Below, piece by piece: positions 25,801-31,000 of a stretch of DNA of 64,000 nt. The notes beneath the pieces were generated by a model, which made no database searches, was not told the origin of the DNA, and was given only the letters and a program-made list of their open reading frames with translations. Source of the stretch: Dendrolimus kikuchii (taxonomy: Eukaryota; Arthropoda; Insecta; Lepidoptera; Lasiocampidae); contig CM034406.1 of assembly GCA_019925095.2 (NCBI GenBank), positions 11,899,388 through 11,963,387 of the forward strand, given 5' to 3'. Position numbers and translations under genes: made by a program. Numbering within the stretch: position 1 is the first letter of the stretch; every line of letters starts with the position of its first letter.

Positions 25801-26290
25801 CAGGGCATTTGTAGCACCTTTGGTGTGGCAAATGTTCATAGGCGTTAGTAACCGCTTTTCATCAAGTAGGCCGTCTACCTGTCTACGGAACTCATGCAAT
25901 AAAAAAAAATATTTAACGAACATACAAACTTAATTAGGTTTTTTATATATATATACCGTCAGTGAAAAATTATCTGATGGTAAAAACCGCCTTAAAATCT
26001 GTGGTGTGGTTTAGGAGTTAGCATAAATACAGACAGACGCGGGAAGCGACTTTGTTTTATACTATGAAAATATTGTCTGAATTGGTATCAATCCCGCCTA
26101 AACAAAGTCGCGTGTTCAGCTACTGTTGAAATATATTTTTAAAATAATTGTTTTTCAGATGATCCAAGATAATTATCACGACGCACAGCACTTGGGTCAA
26201 AGTGAAAAAGTAGTCGAGGAATATGTGAAGAAGATTTCACCGATAAATCCTAATATGCTTTTAGAAAATAGATTAACTATAGTTAGTTGA
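3354..26290 (+). CDS. 5'-nucleotidase/apyrase-family ectoenzyme, gene 1 (11 exons, whole locus)
   Basis: Spliced model of 11 exons: 3354-3505, 12870-13092, 15152-15349, 16903-17033, 18749-18899, 20264-20390, 20877-21034, 22080-22158, 22414-22572, 24776-24921, 26159-26290. The sum is 1656 nt, 551 aa, with all phases consistent. The family hydrolyses phosphate from extracellular nucleotides. A hydrophobic signal segment lies at residues 15-26. The dimetal residues of the N-terminal phosphatase domain are all present: D47/H49 (NDFH), D97 (DAGD), N129/H130 (GNHEFD), H228 (LSHCG), H252/H254 (GGHTH). The C-terminal domain starts near ECALGNL (366-372), but its nucleotide-binding positions are altered: Q365 where CD73 has Arg, RAN in place of GGG at 396-398, S505 where the family has Asp. 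The protein ends after TIVS with no hydrophobic tail for a GPI anchor, so it is probably secreted. Substrate is uncertain. A paralogue lies tail to tail at 27967-55832. Confidence 0.9.
3651..4225. mobile_element. 575 bp insertion with 11 bp target-site duplication
   Basis: GC-rich block inside AT-rich intron, bounded by identical TATATCTATTT at 3640-3650 and 4226-4236. It ends in a C-rich stretch and encodes no clear protein. It resembles the untranslated end of a non-LTR element; family not identified. Confidence 0.65.
4538..4587 (+). repeat. LINE 3'-end fragment
   Basis: Short piece with GTCCAGCAGTGGAC (a palindrome) and GGCTGACGAC, the usual 3' end of an RTE-type LINE common in Lepidoptera. 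Confidence 0.5.
5187..5840 (-). pseudogene. Penelope-like GIY-YIG endonuclease part
   Basis: 217 codons in minus orientation. The GIY-YIG core is DAGVYKLDCECGLSYIGQTK followed by SIKTRVKEH, then MMREAIEIKKHPNFNR with the catalytic-region Glu, ending QQKPAARP. It continues the frame of the RT fragment at 5883-6112; a TAA at 5883-5885 breaks the two apart where a Tyr codon is expected, so this copy is dead. Confidence 0.8.
5883..6112 (-). pseudogene. Penelope-like reverse transcriptase fragment
   Basis: Minus-strand frame with KRYVDDTFAVLP (RT motif C region, Asp-Asp pair), then NNKLAFLDVLILR and VYRKPTHTDK, typical of Penelope-like RTs. It is truncated at the inversion junction near 6115 and stopped by TAA at 5883. 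Confidence 0.8.
6123..6494 (+). pseudogene. Penelope-like GIY-YIG fragment, inverted arm
   Basis: Plus-strand frame starting SGYIGQTKRSIKTRVKEH and ending CVQRNTNQLD; a second copy of the same domain as 5187-5840 in the opposite direction. The first part of the GIY-YIG motif is missing at the junction. Confidence 0.78.
6928..7063. repeat. Microsatellites (TA)n, (GA)n, (TA)n
   Basis: TA run about 6928-6965, GA run 6966-6988, second TA run 7036-7063, next to the Helitron-like 3' end at 7065. Confidence 0.9.
7065..8948 (-). mobile_element. Helitron-like non-autonomous element carrying a minisatellite
   Basis: On the minus strand it starts TCCCTATTAATATTATAAAT at 8948 (preceded by A) and ends CTAG at 7068-7065 (followed by T), the A|TC...CTRR|T signature of Helitrons. 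A hairpin lies at the 3' end: ACTAGAGTTT / AAACTCTAGT (7064-7073 with 7097-7106) around a GC core. Between the ends is the expanded array at 7411-8545. No protein gene. Confidence 0.75.
7411..8545. repeat. Minisatellite, 9/18 bp unit (ACTACCAAA / ACTACCACA)
   Basis: About 1.1 kb of near-perfect repeats with variants such as ACTACCACG and AAATCTACA. The unit is a multiple of three, so all frames stay open and give low-complexity translations; these are not genes. Confidence 0.95.
9420..9682 (+). mobile_element. SINE-like element with (TTTC)n tail
   Basis: Contains AACCTTGTTTGCTGAAAATG and ends AATAAAGTTTTTC followed by TTTC repeats. A second copy with the same core lies in reverse at 52235-52400. 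The left end is not resolved. Confidence 0.55.
9936..10208. mobile_element. MITE, 15 bp terminal inverted repeats (family C)
   Basis: GGCCTTACTTATAAT at 9936-9950 matches the reverse complement at 10194-10208 exactly. 273 bp, no coding capacity. A relative in the other orientation is at 44013-44252. Confidence 0.7.
10515..10745 (+). repeat. Interspersed repeat family A, degenerate copy
   Basis: Core GGCCCACCTGTTG...GGTTACCGTCGCCTATG...GCAACACCAGA, as in the fuller copies at 45590-45895 and 49800-50145. Confidence 0.6.
10860..11290 (+). pseudogene. LINE ORF2 C-terminal remnant
   Basis: Frame 10885-11079 gives HFHFPSAY-type and RTAELWNALPESMF motifs, the conserved tail of Jockey-group reverse transcriptases (R-x-x-x-LWNxLP). 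A further piece GKRAPSSNASS-like follows after a frameshift. Confidence 0.65.
11863..12613 (+). mobile_element. Penelope-like element, 5'-truncated, 14 bp TSD
   Basis: GTCGGGAATAAATT occurs at 11849-11862 and 12614-12627. The insertion starts with the family left end (TAAGTTTTCGCGACTT, inverted tail), then plus-strand coding and 3' untranslated sequence ending CTTAAAACCGTTAAAAC. Confidence 0.85.
11891..12301 (+). pseudogene. Penelope-like GIY-YIG endonuclease fragment
   Basis: Open frame from the inversion joint: NAGVYKLDCECGLSYIGQAK, SIKTRVKEH, MMREAIEIKKHPNF, ending RWNTNQLD. It has no start codon at the 5' edge and no RT domain, so it is a truncated fragment. Confidence 0.75.
12870..13092 (+). 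CDS. Gene 1 exon 2
   Basis: Acceptor TTTTCAG precedes and donor GTAAGA follows. It encodes residues 51-125 including LDAGDCFQGTYWY, the second metal-binding block. Of 75 aligned residues, 51 are identical to exon 2 of the paralogue. Disrupted LINE sequence ends only about 30 bases upstream. Confidence 0.93.
13270..13326 (+). repeat. LINE 3' end with (GAATTT)n tail
   Basis: AATAAATGAATTTGAATTTG-type end at 13300-13326, as at 16845-16866; typical terminal repeat of a non-LTR element. Confidence 0.5.
13615..13769. mobile_element. Palindromic MITE-like hairpin (family B, copy 1)
   Basis: Left half ATGGCCGGTGCCTATA...CGGTTAAAATTTGACATAA mirrors right half GTCAAGATTCAATCGATGG...AGATACAGGAACTGGCC. 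The whole 155 bp folds on itself with mismatches. Confidence 0.65.
13770..15151. other. Gene 1 intron 2, no recognised feature
   Basis: AT-rich intron sequence. I see no gene, repeat family or RNA in it; the 68-codon frame at 14902-15108 has no family resemblance. Confidence 0.5.
15152..15349 (+). CDS. Gene 1 exon 3
   Basis: Phase 0 at both ends. It encodes residues 126-191, beginning ALGNHEFDDG (metal ligand N129 and catalytic H130) and ending in GIIGLVTTETQ, the usual strand after the GNHEFD block. Splice sites are TTTTCCAG and GTAATA. Confidence 0.93.
15350..16640. other. Gene 1 intron 3, mostly featureless
   Basis: AT-rich. Short inverted GATAC/GTATC motifs near 15835-15920 hint at a decayed transposon; nothing else supported. 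Confidence 0.4.
16642..16870 (+). repeat. LINE 3' untranslated remnant
   Basis: Contains ACACGTTGCGAAGCGGCC and ends in GAATTTGAATTTGAA, immediately before gene 1 exon 4. Confidence 0.45.
16903..17033 (+). CDS. Gene 1 exon 4
   Basis: Acceptor TTCACAG, donor GTGAGG. It encodes residues 192-234 with VDIIIVLSHCGLEVD, containing the fifth metal ligand H228. Two bases (AA) are left over and complete Lys235 with the first base of exon 5. Confidence 0.92.
17391..17494. repeat. Family B hairpin, partial copy
   Basis: CGGTTAAAATTTGACATAAG to GATATAGGAACCTACCATAA; inner and right arms of the same hairpin family as 13615-13769. Confidence 0.55.
17569..17810. mobile_element. Family B hairpin with nested LINE fragment
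   Basis: Arms TTATGGCCGGTTCCTATA and GATATAGGAACCGAGATA flank a hairpin body. Its left arm is split by a LINE tail at 17589-17666; the copies GGTTCCTATA (17579-17588) and GGTTTCTATA (17667-17676) are the target-site duplication with one mismatch. Confidence 0.65.
17589..17666 (-). mobile_element. LINE (LRWFGHVERM family) tail, 78 bp
   Basis: Minus-strand end of the family: GCCAGTTCCCTTGCGGAGTA and ACATAC repeats on the plus strand, nested in a family B hairpin. Confidence 0.7.
18280..18715. other. GC-richer segment in gene 1 intron 4, unidentified
   Basis: Base composition is unlike the flanking intron and several overlapping frames of 60-70 codons are open on both strands, but none resembles a family I know. 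Gene 1 splices across it in phase, so it is not needed as an exon. Confidence 0.35.
18749..18899 (+). CDS. Gene 1 exon 5
   Basis: Acceptor TTTTACAG, donor GTTAGT. It encodes residues up to 285 with DIIVGGHTHSLLWNGP; H252 and H254 are the last metal ligands of the phosphatase domain. It ends MGTPGHK in phase 0. Confidence 0.93.
18930..19023 (-). mobile_element. LINE (LRWFGHVERM family) tail with 14 bp TSD
   Basis: 94 bp end of the family in minus orientation between identical TTCTTTATGATATA at 18916-18929 and 19024-19037. Confidence 0.75.
19264..19620 (+). mobile_element. LINE (LRWFGHVERM family), 5'-truncated, 13 bp TSD
   Basis: AATAACTTTTATA at 19251-19263 and 19621-19633. It carries the last part of ORF2: MLRWFGHVERMHDERMTKQI, NAKVDGCRSRGRPQHTFHD and LKNRRACMTRVMN, then ends GTGAAGTTATGTATG with ATGT repeats. 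Longest copy of seven in the window. This RGRP tail is typical of RTE-like reverse transcriptases. Confidence 0.8.
19625..19667. repeat. Perfect 20 bp palindrome with 3 bp loop
   Basis: ACTTTTATATTCGCTACCAT at 19625-19644 and its exact reverse complement at 19648-19667, loop GCA. It overlaps the right target-site duplication of the LINE at 19264-19620. Confidence 0.9.
20264..20390 (+). CDS. Gene 1 exon 6
   Basis: Acceptor ATTGCAG, donor GTAGCA. It encodes residues 286-327, VLVVTASAFTKYLGNI and onward, the strand and linker that join the phosphatase domain to the C-terminal domain. Confidence 0.92.
20877..21034 (+). CDS. Gene 1 exon 7
   Basis: Acceptor TTTTTTCAG, donor GTACGT. It encodes residues 328-380 and opens the C-terminal domain with SQECALGNLVTDAFMD. 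The residue before Glu is Gln365, where human CD73 has the substrate-binding Arg354. Confidence 0.92.
21035..22079. other. Gene 1 intron 7
   Basis: Contains a short GC-rich repeat piece near 21330-21460 (degenerate family A: GTTATAATGG-type text and ATCCAGACGG) and another near 21620-21660 (CCGCCGGTAAAACCGGC, a small hairpin). Otherwise nothing supported. Confidence 0.4.
22080..22158 (+). CDS. Gene 1 exon 8
   Basis: Acceptor TATTTTTAG, donor GTAAGT. Short exon for residues 381-406, containing LRANMRASIPKG where the family normally has NGGGIR. I chose the donor at 22159 over the one two bases upstream because it has the better consensus and keeps exon 9 in frame. Confidence 0.85.
22414..22572 (+). 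CDS. Gene 1 exon 9
   Basis: Acceptor AACTTTCAG, donor GTAAAT. It encodes residues 408-459, including VSPFTNKVMSFILPG, the block matching VLPFGG in CD73, with F419 at the stacking phenylalanine position. Its length (159 nt) equals that of exon 9 in the paralogue. Confidence 0.9.
22786..22838. repeat. (TA)n microsatellite
   Basis: About 53 bases of alternating TA in gene 1 intron 9. Confidence 0.9.
23400..23640 (+). repeat. Unclassified interspersed repeat fragment
   Basis: GC-richer piece with GAGAGTGCCCCGTATAGGG and CAGCGCCATCTATTGGC. A 70-codon frame is open but unrecognised. Confidence 0.3.
23965..24260 (-). repeat. Repeat related to family A
   Basis: Shares CTCACAGAATA...GTTTCGTGCGAT and CATCCTAAAGGCTG-like blocks with 52870-53000 and 53395-53545, then GTTGCATACGTCTATAGGC, which is the family A core in reverse. 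Confidence 0.45.
24462..24518. repeat. Imperfect hairpin of about 26 bp per arm
   Basis: TACGGAGAGACGCTGGTAGG and GTTTAGT pair with ACTAAACCTGCCAG and TTTCTCTCCGTA around a loop of about four bases, in gene 1 intron 9. Confidence 0.6.
24776..24921 (+). CDS. Gene 1 exon 10
   Basis: Acceptor CTTGTTGTAG, donor GTAAGT. It encodes residues 461-508 ending DFYLRGGSGFK, the counterpart of FLANGGDGF. The aromatic F499 is kept, but the Asp that holds the ribose in CD73 is Ser505. Confidence 0.9.
25058..25280 (+). repeat. Repeat family A, partial
   Basis: GTGGTTACCGTCGCCTATGA, CATACCCTAGACCAGGGGTG and TTAGTCGCCTCGTACGACAG follow in the family order. Confidence 0.65.
25715..25905 (-). repeat. Repeat family A, partial, reverse
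   Basis: AACCTTGAGTTGTGTTTCGG, TGGTGTGGCAAATGTTCATA and ending in an A run; the reverse complement of the family consensus. Confidence 0.6.
26159..26290 (+). CDS. Gene 1 exon 11 (last coding exon)
   Basis: Acceptor TTTTTCAG. It encodes the last 43 residues, including KVVEEYVKKISPINP, then TGA at 26288-26290. There is no hydrophobic C-terminal tail, so no GPI signal. Confidence 0.9.
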   Translation: MIQDNYHDAQHLGQSEKVVEEYVKKISPINPNMLLENRLTIVS

Positions 26291-26341
26291 TGAATAATGA
26301 GGCTTTTGTATATATATAAGTTTTATGACATATTAAACAAT

Positions 26342-26366
26342 AATAAACATTATCAAAAACAATAAA
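26342..26366 (+). terminator. Gene 1 polyadenylation signals
   Basis: Two AATAAA hexamers at 26342-26347 and 26361-26366, 52 and 71 bases after the stop codon, in AT-rich sequence. Confidence 0.6.
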
Positions 26367-26829
26367 CTGTTCTGTTACTTACATCATTACCTAGATGAAA
26401 GTTTGTTGAAATGAAGAGGTTTATAAAATGTTAGTGGATTTTCTGACAAAGCCTTTACCGCGAGTAAAGTTTCAATGTTTTTAAGTTAGTTTAATTTGAG
26501 AGGTTATTATTTACGCGAATTACTGCATTTTTAGGAGGTATATTTTATGTGTATATATAGCTGTATAATGCCATGGTTATGGGCCCAAATACGCGTAAAG
26601 AAAGCCAAAAAAGTTACCTTTTTAGAAAACATCATAATAATATGTCTTCATACCACTTATAGATCTGAAATATGAAGTAGCAAAAGTTTTTAATGTTTCA
26701 AGTAGAAGAATATTGTTTAAACAAATAGCCACCAGCTGAAAGCTGGACCTATTACCTATAGACAACTCTATTAATCCCAAACTGATGGATGTGGACATTA
26801 TGTTGCAATATATTCTAACATTATTTACG

Positions 26830-27487
26830 TATATAGTATTTTCATAAGTTTTCGCGACTAGTAGCGTGGTATTTTATTTGGTTTTGATTCCGACGTTTCG
26901 GCTACTTTTCAGTAGCTGTGATCACGGAAGACAAACATGTCAAGTGTCAATGAGTAATGTTAAAATTTTTATTTAGCCTGCCGCTTGCCTCGCAAAAGAG
27001 AATCGTTTCATACCTAGAATGATGCGTTACGCTATTGAATTAAAAAAATAAATTTCAATAGAGAAGATGGTTGGCAAGTACCACCTGTTTGGGATCCGAT
27101 CATCAAAACTATTAAGACCCAAATTGAACAAAAAGCAACTGCCAGACTTCAAGACACTGCGTTCTTTCTGCGTGCACCGGAACACAAACCAACTTGATTG
27201 ACGAATTCTCATTTTACCTCCCACCCATTCTTGAAAGAGAAGAGTTTTTGCGCCGCTTCTTCTCTTCAAGCCGCAACATATTTCGAAGCGGTGATAAATT
27301 TGATTAAGCAACCGTATAGCAAAATTAAATAATAACCGTAAACAACTTCACTACACACACAACTACAACAACTAAACTTTAACATTAGTCATTGACACTT
27401 GACATCTTTCGTCTTGCGTAATCACGGCTACTGAAGTAGCCGAAACGTAGGAATAAATATCAAATAAAATACCGCGCTTAAAACCGT
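26830..27487 (+). mobile_element. Penelope-like element, rearranged copy
   Basis: Starts with the family left end (ATAAGTTTTCGCGACT) and 155 bases of inverted 3' region (26832-26987, with CCGACGTTTCGGCTAC), then switches to plus-strand coding (LAKENRF-like, DGWQVPPVWDPI) with an in-frame stop at about 27050 and an untranslated tail ending CGCTTAAAACCG. It lies between the 3' ends of gene 1 and gene 2. I found no clear target-site duplication. Confidence 0.75.
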
Positions 27488-27579
27488 AATTTTATTATAA
27501 TTACTTAGGTCGTTGTAAGAGAAGACAACTCACACAAAAACTGTAATTTGGTAACAAAAATATATATACCTATATATAA

Positions 27580-27805
27580 TAACAAATGATATTTGCCCGT
27601 CTAAGGCTACCTACCACCTATGGTCTAGACTTCTAGAGCATGCATGCCTCCTTAACAACCTTAAATTATGCCCCGGCATTAGTGGACAGATTCCAGTCCC
27701 TCCTTTGAGGCTTGTAACATATTTATAGCACCTTTTATGCTGTATATATCCGTTAGCGAGGGTCACCACTTTCCATCAGGTACGCCATGTCTGCTGTACT
27801 ACTTA
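27580..27805 (-). repeat. Repeat family A, degenerate, reverse
   Basis: GCCCCGGCATTAGTGGACAG, AGATTCCAGTCCCTCCTT and CACTTTCCATCAGGTACGCC match the reverse family order. Confidence 0.55.
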
Positions 27806-27877
27806 CTTTAGAAAAAAATATGGGACATGCAAAAATAAAAAATTCACAACACATTAAATAAAAATATATATTAAATA

Positions 27878-27883
27878 TTTAAT
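27878..27883 (-). terminator. Possible gene 2 polyadenylation signal
   Basis: ATTAAA on the minus strand, 84 bases past the stop codon. No AATAAA was seen closer; the region is very AT-rich, so the call is weak. Confidence 0.35.
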
Positions 27884-27966
27884 CTACAAATAATATATTA
27901 CGAAATTTTTGGCACGCAACTGACTTTACATCTGCACACTTATTATTTGGCAATTTTATATTTAAA

Positions 27967-28092
27967 TCAACTCGTTATAATGATTCTTCCTTCAGTCTTG
28001 ATATTTACGGGCGAATGTTTTTCAAGGTATGTTTCCAAAGCGTCCTGATCACGACCGATCACCCTCACATTCATCTTGTTTTCTTTGAACAT
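27967..28092 (-). CDS. Gene 2 exon 11 (last coding exon)
   Basis: Acceptor TTTTTCTAG. It encodes 41 residues with VRVIGRDQDALETYLEKHSP, then TGA at 27969-27967. The end IIITS carries no hydrophobic anchor. Confidence 0.9.
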   Translation of the reverse strand: MFKENKMNVRVIGRDQDALETYLEKHSPVNIKTEGRIIITS

Positions 28093-31000
28093 CTAGAAAA
28101 AATAAACAATTAAGGGACTACCGAAATAATAATAATAATAAATCTTGTTTTTAAAGACATGGTACAATAGTAGATGTTATGCTCACAAGCGTATCACAAT
28201 GTCATAACCCTAAGGGTGTACAAGTATTTAAATTTATCTAATACTGAATATATTAAATAAAAGGCACTTCGCCTAGTTCGAATAAATTATTATACAATCC
28301 AATACATTATTAAACAATACAATATATTATACAATACAATATACGTTGTGAAAGATGACAGGCGTACCAATGGTCTCAAAACGGGGGATGCTGAAGACCG
28401 CGCAAAGTGGAGTAGAAAAAGTACTAGTAGTAGGACCCTGGGCGTCGAAGTGAACGCTCCGAACACACGATTAACGATTTAACGCTCGGATGATGATAAC
28501 ATTATAATACAATACATTATCTAATACACTGTTATATAAATGGAATTGGATATCTCGCTCGCGCAATCCTGCATTTTCTGAAGATATAAATTGACAGGAT
28601 TTATTTTCAACAATAATGTTACGATTGTTTCACACAAGGCTTCGAACCGATTAAAAGCGGTTAATTTTATTAACCGTTTTTAAACGGTTATAACCGGTTT
28701 TAGTGAACTATTTTTTCGGAGTATAAAACTTAAGAATGGTGTTATATAAACCTGCATTAACCGGTCTATTCCACGAGAAGAGGAAGTATCATTCTATCTC
28801 TCTTATGGGAGCCGCATACGTTTAGTCATCACAGTAGACAATGAAGTACTGGCTAGCGTAACGCGAGAGCGCAAATATCAACAGTTGCTCTATCTCGCTC
28901 GCACGTCATCCGTCACGCTCACACATTGTGCTAGCTGTACGACTTGTTAATATTTGTACTTAAGGTTACCGTCTCCAAAATAAATTAATTCACATCAGTA
29001 CTCCACAGTGAATACTACTCTCTGCCATCTGAAGTATCATTTAAACCCTACCTCTCGCTGCTACACTCTCAACATACCTGTGTGCAACTGAAAACTTTCT
29101 CTACCACACATCTGCGCTTTGTAGGTGTGCGGCAAAACGGTTCCAAACCAGTTTATTCAACAGTATCTATTTAACAAACTTTTGTTATCAAAAACCGGTT
29201 GATGGTGGTTAAAATTAGAACCAGTTGTTTACCAGTTTTCAAGCCCTGTCTCACATGTACCTATTTGTTTTTGATTTCATATATATACCTACATCTAGGT
29301 ATAAATATCAATCGTTGTTTTTACGTATGAAACCTTGTGTGAATCGAAATGATTTTTTGTGAGAGTTTTGGAACACCATACCGAGAATCCATCTCCTCCA
29401 TCAGCAAGATACGCTGGGGCGATGACGTCATAAAACACTTCGCTGTTCAGAGGCGTTTCGGAATCTCCAATAGTCACTGACGTTATACGCTCTCCCTCGG
29501 GCAAAGTCAAATTGTATGACACCTTCAAACCTGAAGAATAAGCGATAGTAATATTATAAAAAGAGAAAGATTTGATTGTTTGCATTGAATAGGCTCCGAA
29601 ACTACTGAACGGATTTGAAATATTCTTTCACCGTTGGCAAGCTAAACTATCCCCGGGTGACATAGGCTATATTATATATTCAAAAAAATTAGAGATCTTT
29701 ACTAAAACTCCAATAATGTAACCCAAGGTGTAAAAAAATTACCTAAAGTCACGTACGATGTGAAAACTATTGATGATAGAATAAAATAATGTACTACGAC
29801 TTTGCAGAACACATCATTATTTACAAAAAGTGTCGCGACAGCATATGTCTAACTGTTATATTTATGCCACAATAACTGTTCTTTTATTTTAAATTTTTTA
29901 TTGAAATGCTGCCGCTAGAAAAGCCTCTTTATTTGTATCTTGGTATTCATCCTTATCAAAATAAATTACTTCATATTCAAGACTGCTCCAATACCTTTAT
30001 ATAATTTTTTGAATTATTCAATTCGGATGTTCCATTCGAAAGATATAACGAGTTTAAAAATGCAAGTATTAGAAAAAAGTTGCGTGGTCGCCGCACATGC
30101 TGCTTGGCTAGGTAGGCTTATGCGATGTAGGCGTCACTGTGTTACGGGCCGTACGGGAGGGGAAATATTTTGAATTCGCTTAGTAGGTAATTAAACGCAA
30201 CAAAAAAGTACTTTTTAGATACCCGTGCGAAGCCGGGGCGGACCGCTAGTAATAAATGTTACTTTGTGTAGAAGTGCGAAAGTTGATTTTTCTATGCATG
30301 GAATTTAGATTTCTTTGCAAATCTTTATTAAATGCATAGATATCTCGGGTAAGACTATACGCAACACTGTCCCCTCAAGAGTAATAGATTAAGATTAAGG
30401 AGTTACCAGCGACTTGCAACAGCCAGGGTCCTTTGAAGGGGTCGTATGACCATGCGTCAATGACACTCCTCTGTAAAGCTCCAACAATAAAAGTCCCTTT
30501 TATTTGGAAATGCTGTATTCGGTCGTAAAATGGCAGCAATTCAAATATTGTGCCCTTTGTTATTGCTGAAATTGAAATATTTCAAAATAAATTTTATGCG
30601 GGAGACTGTATGTACCACTGTTGGCACTCCAGTACAATGGAACCCTATTTTTTGGTTCAAAACATTGAGAAGTCTTAATATTTTTATTTTATTTTGTAGT
30701 AATATAAATATATAATAATAATAATAACATTATTTTCGCCATCCAACGTGGAAATGCGGCCAGCATTTTGGGTACGCTCCCCGCCGACAGCGACCTGGAG
30801 TCTATTTTTTACTTATAGATTGTTCAAGTATAGTTATATTTATATTGTAATTTAATTTTAGTTTATATTAATTTATTTAGAACCTATAATATTATTATAT
30901 GGCTACAAAATAAAAAATATTAAGACTGTTTAATTGAATAAATTGACTGAGTGCCAATAATTGAGTGGGATGCCAGCATTAAACAATAAATAAATCAATA

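Noticed and set aside
26291..27966. A gene between the two nucleotidase-like genes
   Set aside because: The only coding-like text is Penelope-like GIY-YIG with an in-frame stop; the rest is family A repeat and AT-rich sequence.
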